A DNA stretch of 64,000 nt, from contig NC_081333.1 of assembly GCF_022539665.2 (NCBI RefSeq), forward strand, positions 9,360,971-9,424,970. Reading direction: 5' to 3'. The position numbers and the translations under genes are program-made. The notes beneath the pieces are model-generated. The model saw nothing but the letters and a program-made list of their open reading frames with translations. It ran no database searches and had not been told where the DNA came from. Positions 49,243 through 62,597 of the stretch are shown piece by piece (within the stretch, counting starts at the first letter, position 1; each line of letters starts with the position of its first letter). The stretch comes from Daphnia carinata (Eukaryota > Arthropoda > Branchiopoda > Diplostraca > Daphniidae).

Positions 49243-50234
49243 TCAATCAGGGATGTCATTCTCGTTAAATGTTTGATTCAGTGGAATGTTGGAGTCGGTT
49301 CTTCCACCGTCGTTGCGCTCGTACCTAAACGGAACCGCCTCTTCCGATGTAAACGGCTCCACCAAATTTTCCTCTTCGACCTCTTCCTCATCTTCTTTGT
49401 CGTTGTTGTCCTCCACGCCATCCAAAGACGAAGAAATTTGCATTTTTCTCTTTGAAGGAGTTCGTTTTCCAGCAAAGCCCCTTCTCGCAATATCTTGACG
49501 CCGGATCAAATCGGCCAGATTGTCCCTCAACGAAGTCAGTTGCGTGTTGGCTTCCCTTAAAGCAGCTAATGTTTCCTCAACAGCGTTATTCGTTTCATCC
49601 TGCGCTTGTTGAGCTTCAACATTGTCTTTTCTTTCAGCAATTCGATTTTCCCATGCACGGAAAACCATTGCCGTGGCATCATAAACCACCCAAAAGTTAG
49701 CAATCAGATAATAATAGCGATTGATTGAGGTGCTCCCCGTTGAGCCGAAGAGTGAATTAAATGCTTTCATAAATCGATCAACTCCGTCGATATTTGACCT
49801 AGCGTTTAGCACATTGGCAACGGCTGTCATTACGTCGATGATGCTTTTAAAACCAAGGCCAATGAATGATTCGATGATCCGCATCTCCTCTTGCGTTAGT
49901 TTGCGCTCTTGCAATCTTCGATCTAACATGTTTGCATGATTCTCAATTCCTTTATCCGTTGTATCCGCGACGAAATCTAAATACGAAATTAAGCAGGTTT
50001 AAAAATGTAAACAATTCTACTACAATAAGTAACTAATGCCTTGTCGTTACGACAGCACATGTAGGAGGAAAACGATTAATTTCTACCTTCGAGCACAGTG
50101 GAAGCCAGTCTTGGATGCCTGGAGCTCCGTGGTGAATCAGAAGCAGCATGAGTTGGGTAGATGAAAGAGATCCAAAAGGTTAGGACGAGTACCGTTATAA
50201 AATAAAGTGGAGCACGAAACGTTGTCACGGTCAT
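49243..50234 (-). CDS. Secreted paralogue A (unrecognised family, one domain)
   Basis: Two exons: 50234-50087 (148 bp) and 49976-49243, joined in phase 1; 293 aa. The N-terminus is a signal peptide after MTVTTFRAPLYFIT. Residues about 90-162 are the shared domain (NVLNARSNIDGVDRFMKAFN, LFGSTGS, YYYLIANFWVVYDA, ENRI). Then comes a predicted coiled coil (NNAVEETLAALREANTQLTS, RDNLADLIRRQDIARR) and an acidic tail. I know no named domain that matches. Exon structure and sequence mark it as homologous to the gene at 53370-54421. An acceptor ahead of the ATG (attag at about 50254) implies a 5' UTR intron. Function unknown; extracellular by inference from the signal peptide. Confidence 0.7.
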
Positions 50235-53200
50235 CGCGATGAGGTTGAAACTAACTAATAAAAAAAAACGCACGAAATTATTGACCGATCAACCAGCAAA
50301 CGCAACAACAAACAACGCCAATGGCAGTATTATTAATTCTTATACGTTCGCCCTTGTTGCACGTGACGTTGTTTCTCGGCACAAATGAGCAATGAAACTG
50401 AACATCCACGAAGCCTTTTCTGCGTTCTTATACCATCAAAGCATTTGGCTAGCTTTTTTTTTTTCATTCTTTCCATTCTTTTTTTTGTACCTTTTTTTTG
50501 TCGCTTGCAGCTATGTACCAGCCTGACTGGGTTCGAATGCACCGTATATATAAGGAAAGGTTCAAATAAATTATTCATGAATCAAATGAAACGCCAAAAA
50601 TGCTCGTTCAACAACTTTCTGATGAAACCAGGAAGCAGTCATCTGACGGTTAACCAGTTGGATGTTTATTTAATTTGGCCAAGCCAATAGCCAATGATTG
50701 GGGAAGTAGTGATGGTACGTATGTGGTTGTATTATCCGTTTTTTTACAATAGACCAGAATACACGGCTGTAGCAGTAGAACAACATGTTATTTAAATTCA
50801 ATACACTTTCCGAAATACGACACACATTGTATTCGGTGTTACGATTTGGATCGATTTTTTTCATGGCCAAGTTGAATGGGTCAACGACAGGTAGTCGGCA
50901 CGACAGGGGTACTGCGGTCGCATGGGGATTTTGGTTGTGACACTATGTACTAAAACATTTGTGGTTCCCTTTTGCATATCTTTTATATTTCGGTTTGTTT
51001 GACTTACTTACTTGGAAGGCGGTACAGAAATAGATGGATAATTGTGCAGAAAATTGTTTTTAGAAAGGACAAAAAACTAAATCGGAAGCCATTCCATCAC
51101 ACACTGATGCCCGAAATCGGCTGATTCGTCGTTTACAATTGTTCCATTTTATATTTGTATGCACGTCATGTATATAAAAACCCTGTGCAGTTCCAGATTT
51201 ATCGAATTCCTCTAAACTCGAAACACCTTCCATTTTTGTAACGCGTCCATCGGTAGTCAATTTTCCTCACTTTCTGAGCCCAGCGGTGATGGGTAGAGTG
51301 TTGATGATGTGATGATGTGAAATCTTTTATTTTTATGGCCTCTTAAAAAAACATCCTTGTCCTTAGCTATTGATTCCTTAAAAAGCTTAAAGTTCACCTT
51401 TTTTTTACAAAACCCGGCCTAAAGAATAAGCCCGACAAAATAAGCCCGACTTTAAAAAAAAAAAACGTTTTTACCTATATGCCCTCATGGAAATCAAGCT
51501 CATTTTGATGTAAAATTAATATTTTTGACAAAAAAATAACAATTTACGTGAAAACTAACATTGTATTGAAATCCATTCAGATTTAGTTATAAAAAGTAAA
51601 GTTACATTAATTTGCAAGACTTAAGTTCAAGTTTTTTTTGAAAAATCCGGCCTAAATAAACAAAATAATTAAAAAAAAAAAAATTTTTTACCTAGATGTA
51701 CCAAATTTTTAAAAAAATACATGATTTAATTCACAGTAAAACAGGACGAAAATCAAACTCATTTTGATGTAAAATTTATATTTTTGAGTTATTCAAATTC
51801 AAAGTGGTTGCACTTGACGCATGTTGATTCCGTTGTTTTATTCAAAAATTAGACAATTTACGTGAAAACTAACATTGTATTGAAATCAGACATTCAGATT
51901 TAGTTATAAAAAGTAAAGTTACATTAATTTGCAAGTAAGTCTTAAGTTCAAGTTTTTTTGAAAAATCCGGCCTAAATAATAAGCCCGACAAAATAAGTCC
52001 GACTTTTCTCAAAATATTTTTTTTACCTAGATGTACCATGTGAAAATCGAGCTCATGTTGACGTAGGATTTGTAGTTTTTGAGGTATTCAAATTCAAAGT
52101 TGTTGCGCTAAAAGTTTTGTTCAAGTATGTGGAGCCATAACAGAAAGGAATTCTTGTTGTGCTGTACGCCTTTCGTTTTAATGTCGCCCTTCTATTTTTT
52201 TGCATTGAAGTCATTACCGATTGCCATCATTGTATCAGACCAATGGATAAAAAGAATCGTTCTTTTGACAGCTCGTTAGACGGCCTGCAGTATGGACTAT
52301 AGGAAGTGGGAGCTGTTTTAAACAGGATTGACTAAAAAGAAATGTGCAGATAAGATTTGATTGAAAACCTGATGCGTGGGAAATCTCCACTAATTGGAAG
52401 CAGGGGTTCGTTTGCTTGCCAAATTGTCATTGAGAAGGAAAATTGCAACCAGATGATAGAGACAATGAATATCATGACAGTAGGAAAACTTCCTTCTTGT
52501 AGAAAATTTTTTTCGCACCAGGAAATTCAAACCAGCTTATGACGGCATACGGCTGATAATTTTGGCTTCATTTCACACGCATTGAAAGATAACAAACGAA
52601 GTTCTAAGTTGTGTTTAGCGTGGCAGCATGCCAAGCGTTATAGTATTTCTTAAGGTAATGGGCATTCAAAATAAAGTGCGTGATTACATGGTATTCACGC
52701 TCCATCAAAAGCTATTTTTAATGCGGTAATGAAAAAAAATTCTAGAAGAATAGGCGGCCACGCACCACTAAAGGCAATACCAAACGGATACACTTTCCCA
52801 TTTTCAAAAGTGATGAGTATTATTTCAATGGGATTGCAAAATGAGTCTTTAACCGTAGACTACAAGAGAGAAAGGACATCGTAAAGCATTCTTTATGCGA
52901 GACTACGCCCAAAGTCAGCTGGCCGTACTGATTCACGATTTCACGGCCGCCTTTTTTGAACGCAGGAAGTGTTCACCGGCTATGGCCGTAAGGTAGTAAT
53001 CGAAGTGAATAACAAACAACGTATAAAGTTAGCTTTACGTGTGGCTAATATTAGATTCTCTTCTCCTCTATCCTTGAATCAAAGGCTGGAATTTTGCTCC
53101 AGCGAATGTATTTTGCTAAATAATATATGGCTTTTATAGTGCTCTTGTTCTACCAAAGTATAAGACTAGTTTCAGTATTAACATGAACAGTGACCATAAC

Positions 53201-53369
53201 AAATTCACTTGACATTAGAAGAACTCTCAGCGTTTCTTTGTTTATATTTTATAAAATCTTCATAGACATTCGCTATATATTTACATACTAGAATATGAAA
53301 CATCACAATTAGCTGAGACTCAAAAATACATTCATTTTTAATTGTATTTGGTTGGTGATTTAGTTGAAG
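50235..53369. other. Spacer with degenerate tandem repeat
   Basis: No gene recognised. The 51.4-52.1 kb part is a degenerate repeat, listed separately. Short open frames elsewhere (for example 52357-52542) have no similarity I recognise. Confidence 0.45.
51411..52110. repeat. Degenerate tandem repeat with a ccggcctaaa core
   Basis: The core ccggcct recurs at about 51414, 51647 and 51967, followed twice by the phrase aagcccgacaaaataag. A block of about 95 bp (acgtgaaaactaacattgta onward) near 51545-51640 recurs at about 51859-51950 with few changes. Units of about 233 and 320 bp therefore share modules. This could be a fragmented mobile element or a satellite-like array; no terminal repeats or coding sequence are seen. 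Confidence 0.7.
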
Positions 53370-54421
53370 TTACTCTTCCTTGTCCGAAGATGGATCAATG
53401 TCGTTAACTTCATCGTCCACATATTGATTGACAAATGCCTGTTCGTTGACCGCCTCATCGTTGGGTGGCATTCCTTCCGCTAAGGAATTCATTTCTTGTG
53501 TTGTGTCTAGTCCATCTTCCTCTTCATCATGTATTGTATCGCTGTTTTGGTCCACTACATCGTGCGAAGAAAACGGTTCCCTTTGTGTTCCTTCTTGGAC
53601 ATCTTTCTTTTGTGATGCGGCTGCCCCTATTCTTGCTATGCCCCGACGCTGGATCAAATTTTCCAAATTGTTTCTGAAATCTTCAAGCTGAGCGTTGGCA
53701 GCTGTGAGAGACAACAACGTCTCCTCCACAATTGCATTAGCCTCTTCCTCGGCTATTTCAGCTTGGATTTCAGCTCTCCTTACGATAATTCGATTTTCGA
53801 TTCCACGTACGAATTGTGCGATAGCGTCGAAGTTAACCCAGAAATTTGCGAATAGTGTGTAATAATTGTTTACGGCATTCGATCCTTTCGAGAGGAACAG
53901 CTTGTTGAACATTGTTATGACATTGTCGACTTCGTCAATATTGGACCTTGCGTTAAGGAAATTTTCAACACCATTCATTAATCTAGTAGCTTTATCCGCG
54001 CCAAGACCAAAAATAGAAAAAACTGCTCTTGGGCTGATTACGTCCTTTAAATGAGATAGTCTGCCGCTAACTAAAGAATGATTCGCTTGTTTGGGCGCAT
54101 GTGTGGTACTCTCGTTTAAGTTGCTGACTACTGGTTTTTCCGTAATGTTTCCTGTGGGCACAGGATCCGTCTCTGAACCTACTTGAAGAAACAAAACAAT
54201 TAATTTTCCCATTCTTATGCTAAAATCTAACGGAAAACTTTGTTTTTTGTTCAAGTTTCGTTCTTGCCTTTACGAATACTGGATGACAAGTCCAGTTGTT
54301 GGGGGCTTGTTGAAGGGGCTAGATGGGGGGCAGCATAAATAGGATGGATTTGAGAGACCCAAGACGATAGCACGAGTCCCGTTATGAAGTAAACTGGAAC
54401 ACGAAACGCTGTCACGATCAT
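53370..54421 (-). CDS. Secreted paralogue B (unrecognised family, one domain)
   Basis: Two exons: 54421-54274 (148 bp, the same length as in paralogue A) and 54181-53370, phase 1; 319 aa. Signal peptide MIVTAFRVPVYFITGLVLSS aligns with that of A. The shared domain at about residues 103-181 has NFLNARSNIDEVDNVI, LFLSKGS, YYTLFANFWVNFDAIA and ENRI. The following helix (VEETLLSLTAANAQLEDFRN) and a strongly acidic C-terminus (DEEEDGLDTT, DPSSDKEE) match the layout of A. The donor could alternatively be a GC site 6 bp further on, also in phase 1. Function unknown. Confidence 0.7.
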
Positions 54422-56813
54422 TCTAACTGAATAGAAACAAAGTTATTAGGTCTAGTAAAAAAATAGTATAGCTATTTGTATCTGTTGTAAATTACTTAAG
54501 TAAATCTAATTAGCTCAGATTGAAGTGAATAAATGAAGCCACCAATAAATACCTCTTACGTGTTTGTCTTTATAGCGCCGCGGTGTTGCTTCCTGCCACA
54601 TACGCCCTGTAAAACTGAACAGGGCGGAAAGCGTACCCATCGTTCTTATACGATTGTTGCATCCGATGACTTTGCGTCGCTCGCAGCTATATGCACCAGA
54701 CAAGCCTGGATTGGCTAGCTCTTTTTTTCCACAGAATTATGCGCAAGAGCCACGCTTACGAAAAAAAAAAACCTGCTTGACGACTTGTGAAGGAATCAGG
54801 AAGCATCCAGCGCCTGTCGGGTCGGAAGGTCGGGGCGTTAGTTTATTTTTTTCTAGGTTCGATCGATTGTCGTCATTCTATCCACCATTTCAAATAATCT
54901 ATTTTTTATGTTAATGCCTTTCCTTTTGAGGAAAAATAGTATAACCGCTAATGACTGGATACAGTGTGATAGTTATAAGGATAACTTAGAGAGCAACAAC
55001 GTGCTCTACAAATAATCGTTTTTTTGTTTTTTCGCTGCTATCAGCGATTGCCCAAAACTGTGACGAGGCCAGTGGAACTCTTCGCTGTACGCAACGTTCT
55101 AAATATTATATCGTTTCCTGAGATATCACAGGCCCACCCGTTGATCGGCACTCATTGGGATTGTTTTTTATACGGCCCTTTTTACAGAAAGGAAGCTGAA
55201 TTTATAGTAGCTCTTGTTGATTTTGATCACGAAATTTTCATTCCAAAATTGGAGCATGATAGAGCGAACAGCATTTTTCCCGTTTCTGAACGAACTATTC
55301 CGCAGTAGCAAAGGTGGACTCGGCATACCTGTATGTTTACATCATACGCTCCTCCCAGTAACCTTACAATAGAAGACCGCCGGTTATATTTTTTACTATT
55401 TTTTATTCTTAGCCATCTTTTTGGGAAGGGCCATGATTCGTCTTAAGTTGCTCTTTTCACTTATCTTTCCTTTATCGTACTATTCCGTACCTGGCACGAA
55501 CCTGATTTTGAATCATAGACCTTTTTTGGCGTATATTCGTTAATACTCAGAAGTCGTGTACTGTCGCTGGAAATCTTGCGTGTTCAAGGTCGAGTAAGCA
55601 GTAATAATTGGTGATTTAGTTAAGGCATCCCACCAAACATTAAACCGCTTGAAGGGACAGGCGAGAAAGAGAACTCTATATATACTAGTTACCCGGTTAT
55701 GACGAACACCAGAATTGTTCTACATGCCTTTTCATTGGTCTCGACGAAATTCAAAATTCCTTCTCCTGTCGGTTCCGTTTATTCCTAAAGGCAAGAAAAA
55801 AGGAAAAACAGGTTGTTTGCTGTGTATCGGGCACTAGTTCGTTTGCTGTGTTAAACCTGTCTTACAGTGGAGTTCTTAACCAGAAGGGTCCGCACTAGCC
55901 AAGCCAATGAAGTAATGCTAAAATCCCACGAAAATTGGAATAACCCAATCTTTTTATGTATTTAAATTTTTTTTATCACTTAGCCCGCCTCATGAAACAA
56001 ATAACTTTTCCATTACGACGGAGAGAGAGGGATGTTCTTTTCCCCGAAACAGACTGGTCTGATTTCAAACAAGTTTAAGCCGTAATAGATCAGCAACACG
56101 GCCAGTTGCTGCAATTTTTCTACACCACATTTCGTGACAGGCAGAACATAAAAGTGGCCCAGATAGGTCGTCCACTTCGTGTAAATAACAGGTTTCGATT
56201 GACGAATTCGTTGAAGGTCACCGCAGCGAATACGTGTGTTTAATACGCCGTTTTTCACAACTGGGTCGCTGGCGCAACGCACTCGGACCGAAAATCGTTT
56301 CATGGTGGATAACGCTAAATGATATCCCACCCATTTTTTTTAACCACTTTGTTCTCGATTTGATTTTACCAACCAACTTTTCGATTGAACAGACATTGAT
56401 GAATTAAAACCAGATAAAAAATAACTTAGACATTCTATAGAAAATTATACAGATAAAGAAATTTTAAATTTCATATTAAATCTGACCAAAGAAAATGATC
56501 ACAATAAATAGATAATGCAAAGCAAAAACTACGACATAAGTACACAGTTTGCATACAAAAATACTCAACAAAGAAACTTCTATAGGGCACTGGGTTCAAT
56601 TTGGCGATCTAAACGATCAAGCACTATATATGCAATAGGACTGCAAAACATTATCAAACAAAATCACAATCAACTTCAATTTAGGAATCATCAAAAATAG
56701 GGAGACTTTTTGAAGTAACCGTGAGAAAGAGTCATCATCTTTTGCCGTTACTGATGGATGTCCTTTTCATGCAATACTCAGTGGGTACTTTTCTAACCAT
56801 ACACTACGAAACT
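54422..56813. other. Spacer between paralogues B and C
   Basis: Two medium open frames occur (55024-55308 plus; 56013-56330 minus) but I recognise neither and see no splice context that makes them convincing. The remainder is AT-rich. Confidence 0.4.
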
Positions 56814-59137
56814 TTAATTATTGGACGACTGGGCAATGGCACTTGTTTCCCCATACCCCTGACTGACATTCGTACGACGCCCAGTTCGAGTACTGTGCGT
56901 ATGGTAGTTGCTTTCGATGTTAACATGGCGACGAGTCTCGTAAGAAGATTGACGATTGCTGGAGCCCCTTGGAGTAGCATTAGCACTATTGTCTATAGGT
57001 TGACGACTTGCGGAGCCGCTGTATTGATGGTTAACCCGGTGTTTAATGTCAGAGCTGCTTGTGCCGGTGACTACTGGATTGTATTGATGATTCATCATAG
57101 AAAACGATTGAGCGTTATGTTGACGGCTGCTGAACTGGTTGTTGGTGGTGCCATAACTTACTGGAAAGTAAAAATTTCTATTCGTTTCGATTGACGGTTG
57201 GGAACTCTCAGTAATAGGTATCCAACTGTCACTTGCAAAGTGGCCATAAGACTTTGTAGTAATAGGTGAAAAGGTGACGCTTTCTGGAGTCTTTGTGGGG
57301 TGGCTTTTATAGCTTCCTTGATAGCTGGGATTTGCCTGCTGTGCTGATGGATTTGCATGAACGCGATGGTTATCGCCTTCGTGGCTTGGCTTACTGTGGT
57401 CTTTCTTCTCATGCTGCACATGATGAGGACCAACAGCGTTATCAGATTTTGCATTTGCACTTTCAACTCTAGCAGCAGCGCCGTTTTGTAAAGCACTGAC
57501 CAAGTCAGCAACTTCAGAGAGATTTGTATTCGTGTCATCCAACTCCGCTTGCAGATCCCCGAGCGGATCGGGTTGAGCTTCTGCCTGTTGCTGCTGGATT
57601 TGGTCTCTAATACGAGCTTCGTTAAAGCGAAATACGTTCGCAACAGCATCGACGATGGTCCAAAAGCTTGCCAATAAAGTATAAAACGTATTGAAGGCAT
57701 TCAAACCATCTGAATCGAAAAGATCGTTAAACGCCCTTGTGAACCTATTTAGTTGAACGTTGTTGGTATTTGAATTTAAGACGTTGTTTGCCTTGGCCAT
57801 GAAATAAATAAATTTATCCACGCCGAAATTGAATCGCAAATTAGAGCGTTTTCTTCTGTTAGCGCTGCGTTTTACGTGCTTCTTAGTGCGATCCGATACA
57901 ATATTTATGGAACGTTTGCTGATTGCTTCAAAGTTTGACTCGCTGATAAGCGATTTCAGTTTGAATTTTCTTTTAAGGTATTTGGTGTCGACAGCGAATT
58001 GCTTGGTTCGTCGAGTACGTGTAACGGGATTCGAAAAATCACTTGCATCGGCTGGTGTACGGCGACCCTCTTGGTTGTCACCGGAATTACTGCTATACCC
58101 AGCTGGATAATAAAAGTGGCGAATTTTTTCGTCGGCTAAACGTTGCGCTTTTGCATGTCGACTGTTAATACGTTGTCGCAGGGAATGAATTTTCTCTTCT
58201 TTTCCATAATCTTTGTGATCTTCGTCTGTGCCCTGACCTTCATCACCATTATCTTGTTTGTCTTGCGGCGCATCATGAAGCAACCTTTGTTTAACCGTTT
58301 GCATCACATTCAATTCACGATCATCACCTTGTTGTTCAGCAGAGCCGTCTTCAAATTCACCCATACGTGCCAACTGTTGAAAGAGATCAGACACCACGGC
58401 AATGTTGTTGCTGGCATCGTCTAAGGATTGTTGTAAATCTTCCAAAGGATTCGGTGGCTGTGGCTGATTTTCATCTATTGTATTCAATATACGTGTTTCA
58501 TACGCGCGGAAAATGTTTGCCACTGCATCAATGACTGTCCAGACATTGACCCACATATTCCAAAAATTATTGACGGCAGTCATGCCGTCTGAGTTGTAGA
58601 GACGGCTGAACGATTTCATCAATTTGTCTAGTCTTGGGTATTTGGTATTCGAGTTCATGAGATTACTGGAAGCTGTCATGAACATGATGAATTTGTCCAT
58701 GGTAAATTCTGGGGAAACCAAAGATTTCATGCTTCTTTTCCTAGTCTGTGGCAGTGGGTCGATAATTCTGCGATGCGGCTTTCTGTCTGCATTGTTCGTT
58801 GTGTTGGTTTCGCTCGTCGAATTTCTTAGAAGAATTCCTTTACCGTCACCGCCTTCCGATAAAAGTCCTGGAACAATAGATTCTTACTTGGATAATTTGT
58901 CAATTGAAAAGAAAAACCACAACGTGACACTCCAACCATTTAGTCTTCTACGAAAGGTAAACAGGACGACATTTAAGGCATTGTTTCATGCAACCCACCT
59001 TTGGTAGCATTGGTGCCAAAATCCATTGATTGGAGACTGGATGTAGAAGACGTAAAACTTGCGCAAGTGAAGGTTATCCGAGACACGCAAGTTAGTGCCG
59101 AAAAAACACAAACTTTTAAAAGAAGTGATGAGGCCAT
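56814..59137 (-). CDS. Secreted paralogue C (unrecognised family, two domains)
   Basis: Two exons: 59137-58999 and 58867-56814, phase 1; 730 aa. The signal peptide is MASSLLLKVCVFSALTCV. The family domain occurs twice, at about residues 101-174 (DKFIMFMTASSNLMNSNT, YNSDGMTAVNNFWNMWVNVW, IDAVANIFRAYETRI) and 391-467 (DKFIYFMAKANNVLNSNT, FDSDGLNAFNTFYTLLASFW, VDAVANVFRFNEARI). Each copy is preceded by a dibasic cluster (PQTRKRS; NRRKRS) of the kind cut by furin-like proteases, so it may be a precursor. A long Ser/His/Gln/Asn-rich disordered tail follows (about residues 510-730). Single intron position and phase match paralogues A and B. A TATA motif lies about 125 bp upstream. Function unknown. 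Confidence 0.75.
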
Positions 59138-59260
59138 CGAGCGACTCGGTTCTCGTGATGGCCGAGAAAGCGTATCTTTCAATCAATGCCTAAAGGCTCA
59201 AAACAGGCGAGCTTGAAGAGAAGGCCAGGTGAATGGAACGAGACTACCACAGAAAACACC

Positions 59261-59270
59261 TATTTATAAA
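59261..59270 (-). promoter_or_regulatory. Candidate TATA box of secreted paralogue C
   Basis: The minus strand reads ttataaatag, about 125 bp upstream of the ATG at 59137. Spacing and strand fit a TATA promoter with a short unspliced leader. Confidence 0.45.
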
Positions 59271-61779
59271 ACACCGAGTCCTACTTGAAACTGACCATCG
59301 TCAACGGCCTGGTCCACTGTTCTTGAGCGACTGTTGCGCTATTGAGCACTAGTGTCGTAAAATAAAGTGTCAGAAAGACTGGCGAGATACGTCCTATACC
59401 ACTTGTGTATGCACAAAACCTGTTCGGCAAGATTTCGTCGACACGAAATCCTGCAAAACGACATGCAATGGGAGGTGGTAAACGAAGTGCTGTGTAGCTG
59501 CAGTCGGTGTTCTAGATACAGGTGAATACGAATGCTTCCCAACCCCGCCCATCAATTCTCATTGGACCTTTTTTTGTTTTGTTTGCCTCGGCAGAGAGAC
59601 AGTGAAAAACTGTAGGCTTTTCTTTTTCTTTTCTAGAGTTCACCTGATGTAAGAAAACAAAAATAAAATTCAAGCGAACAAGAGACGAAAAACCGGAATG
59701 CTAGTGGCTGGTTGAGGTCATAATTTTTTTTCCCTCTTGCCTCGAAGTGATTCTTTCCACTTATTCTTCTGCCCTTTTGATTATTTTTATTTTATTTTAT
59801 TTTATTTTTTGTTAGGGGGACTTTAGACGCATCAGCAGCCAGGAAATACCAAACGCTTCATTTGCATGCGGAAAAAAGATTTTTTTTTTTAAATAAGAAT
59901 AAAGTAGCTCATAGCAAGGCAAAATCATAAATAACGTAGTTATGTGTCATCCTGCAAACTTGATTTTTAAATAATCAGATTGTGTATGATTTGCGTTACT
60001 TAAAAAAATATCGTTGCCCATCTTGCTGCAAACTGAAAGTGATAGAATGTACATCCGATGGAAGCGAGTCATGGAAAATAAGCTTTAAACTTTTGACCGA
60101 ATAAACGCGCACACATCGACCACACCCCGTTACCTTGAACGTTTTTTGTAGTAAAAACGGCTGCCAAAGATAGCTTATTGCCCATGGAAAATCGTGTTTT
60201 GGTAGTTTTGAAGAAATACGAAGTAAAACTCTAGAACACACTTAGATTTTTTTTTTGCATTAACATGATTGAAAATAGTGAAGAACAATAAAGAAAAAGG
60301 AGAAAAAAAGCGGACAGTCATTATCCTTTGAGGGCCGAGTATACGAGATTTTAAAATAATGAAATAAGTTCTGCAAGTATAGTAATGACTTGCATCTTGA
60401 TTTGTGTGCGATTTACAGCAACAAAGAAACGTCGAAACAACAAGAAGGTTTTTTTTATCGAAAAGGGAGGAGATCGTCACGATTCCACAAAGCCGACACG
60501 ATTCTCATTCCCTGAAGTAAAACAAGTTTCGTAGAGTTTAACGGGAATCGTCAGCCAATCAGTAAACTGGTCGTGGTATAAACAAGGAAAAAAAAAGAAT
60601 CATAAAAATAAAAAGTTCTACCGGAAGTGTAGGCTATGCCATCCAAATCACGGCAAATTGATAGCCTTCATACCTTACTGCCACTTATTTCGGCGTACAC
60701 ACAGTTAGTGTTGATTTTGTACGACTACCAGCGAAGGGAAAAACAAAAAGGTTCTTAAAAGGCCTTCTTCGATTGACTTCGTCGAGATCATAGAATTTTT
60801 TTAAATCAAGTAGAAAAAACGCATCAGAATTTCCCAGTATGGATGGATGGGGGCTCCAGTGTTACCAGTATTCAGTCGTATTGTATTTAGGAAATATTTA
60901 TCTACCAAAGGTTTGAAATCGTTTTCCTTCTCAGTTTGTCATCGTTGTGGCATAAGAATGAACTATTGCGCATAAATATTTCTGTGTGTTTGTAGCACGT
61001 ACATATAGTCAACGTAGGAACCCTAAAAAAACGCTCCTATGTGGACAAATGCGCATCTCTTTTTGAAACTGCCCTACTTGGTCTGAAAAATTAAATTTGA
61101 AACATTTTCGATAAACTGCAGTTGCTCAGAGAGGCACCCAGAAAGAATGTGGCAGTTTATCTATGCATATAATAATAAAGAAGAAAATAATTCCTAGCTA
61201 CGCTACTTTTTTGGTGGTGATACGTCAGCAGTGACGGATGAAAGGCTCTCTACTGAACTCGGTAGAAAAAGGGACTTGTTATATGCAAAGAGGTTTCATT
61301 TTACAAGAACCCGCACGAAAAAGTACACGCATCAATGCTTATCCGAGATAAATTGAAAAATGAAACAGGCTAATATGGAACATACACCTTGAAACGGGTT
61401 AGGTAGAATCGAAATGTCACACCTTTCACCTAGGGCTCAGCCCCGAACCGCTTCAGCCTGGTTCACCACGCGACCCAACCCAAAAAAAACTGGTGGGGTC
61501 AGATAAGTGTATGTTATTTATCCTCTAATTGTGCGATGTCGTTTGGTGCATCGGGGGTGAGAGCGCAGACCGGGAGTGAAATACTTTAACTGTTACGTTG
61601 CGTTAGTCACACGGTAACTTTCACTGTCAAAAGTTAGATTTTCGTATTTTTTAATTGCACACCTAAACCTCGAACCTTGATTATGTTTTTCCCGTGTAAA
61701 GTAACAGTTGAAACATGAATGTGAAACGAAGTACCACGAAATAATTCTAGGTGGCAGCAAAAGTCAGTAAATGTCAAGC

Positions 61780-62150
61780 TAAACGGGTTACAAAACAATG
61801 TGATCGAGGTTCGTGATCGGGGCTTGTTGCCCGTTTTGTTGCCTGATCGTAATCGGGCTAGAAAACGGTGCGACGAAAAACCTATACCCGCAACATACAA
61901 CCCACAGAAGTTGGGTCTTTCACCGACCCTAGAGATCGTCCCCAAAATTTCCTTTCCGAAGCCCCGAAAGCTCCGCCTCGATATGCGAACCCCGATTGTC
62001 AAGAAAGCTCCTCAATTGGCTTGAGGTCGATCCCTAACCGACCCAAACCCCGCAGAGCTTCAGCCGAGCGGCATTCATTGTTTGACGAACACATCCTTAG
62101 CACTTCGACAAACTCTATTTCGTACAAGTACCACCCCCGTCCGCCATGAA
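61780..62150. repeat. GC-richer segment with imperfect palindromes
   Basis: Compared with its neighbours this part is GC-rich. It repeats the words gatcgggg and aatcggg near cccgtttt and gaaaacgg, giving imperfect inverted repeats around 61800-61875. It might be part of a non-autonomous element, but I cannot define ends. Confidence 0.25.
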
Positions 62151-62597
62151 TTTCTTTTGTGTTTACAAGGGTGTTGCGATAAAAAAAATTTAGGATAATT
62201 TTGCAAACTTTATTTCGATAACCATCATCTCACCAGACAGGTTGTATAATTATCTACATTCAATATGAATCTAACAGTTACTCAGTATGTACAAATTAAA
62301 ATATGAACTCAAAAGTCTATGTCTACGATTTTCTTTGTTGGGGCGTTTTTTTTTTCTTTCGACTGTCGAGCATGTATCTACTTGTAGTAAGGTGTGGTCA
62401 CGGATAATCCTAACAGAAAACGTCCCAGGTAGCCGTAACTCTTACACGAAACTTTTTAATTATTAGCCGACTGGAAAATGGCATTTGTTGTCCCATAGCC
62501 TTGACTGACATTTAAATGAAAACCAGTTCGATTACCGCATGTACGTTAATTGCTTGCGGTAAAAATAAGGCGATTATTCACGTAGGTAGATTGACGA

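Larger units (their letters stand above)
59138..62597. other. Spacer between paralogues C and D
   Basis: No gene recognised. It contains the promoter of paralogue C, a TTTTA run near 59789-59810, and a locally GC-richer part at 61.4-62.15 kb with several gggctt/cgaacc words that look repeat-derived. The last ~160 bp (62440-62597) is remnant coding sequence of paralogue D. Confidence 0.4.

Noticed and set aside
61634-62149. Overlapping ORFs on both strands in the GC-richer segment
   Set aside because: Composition explains the open frames; no domain or exon signals recognised.
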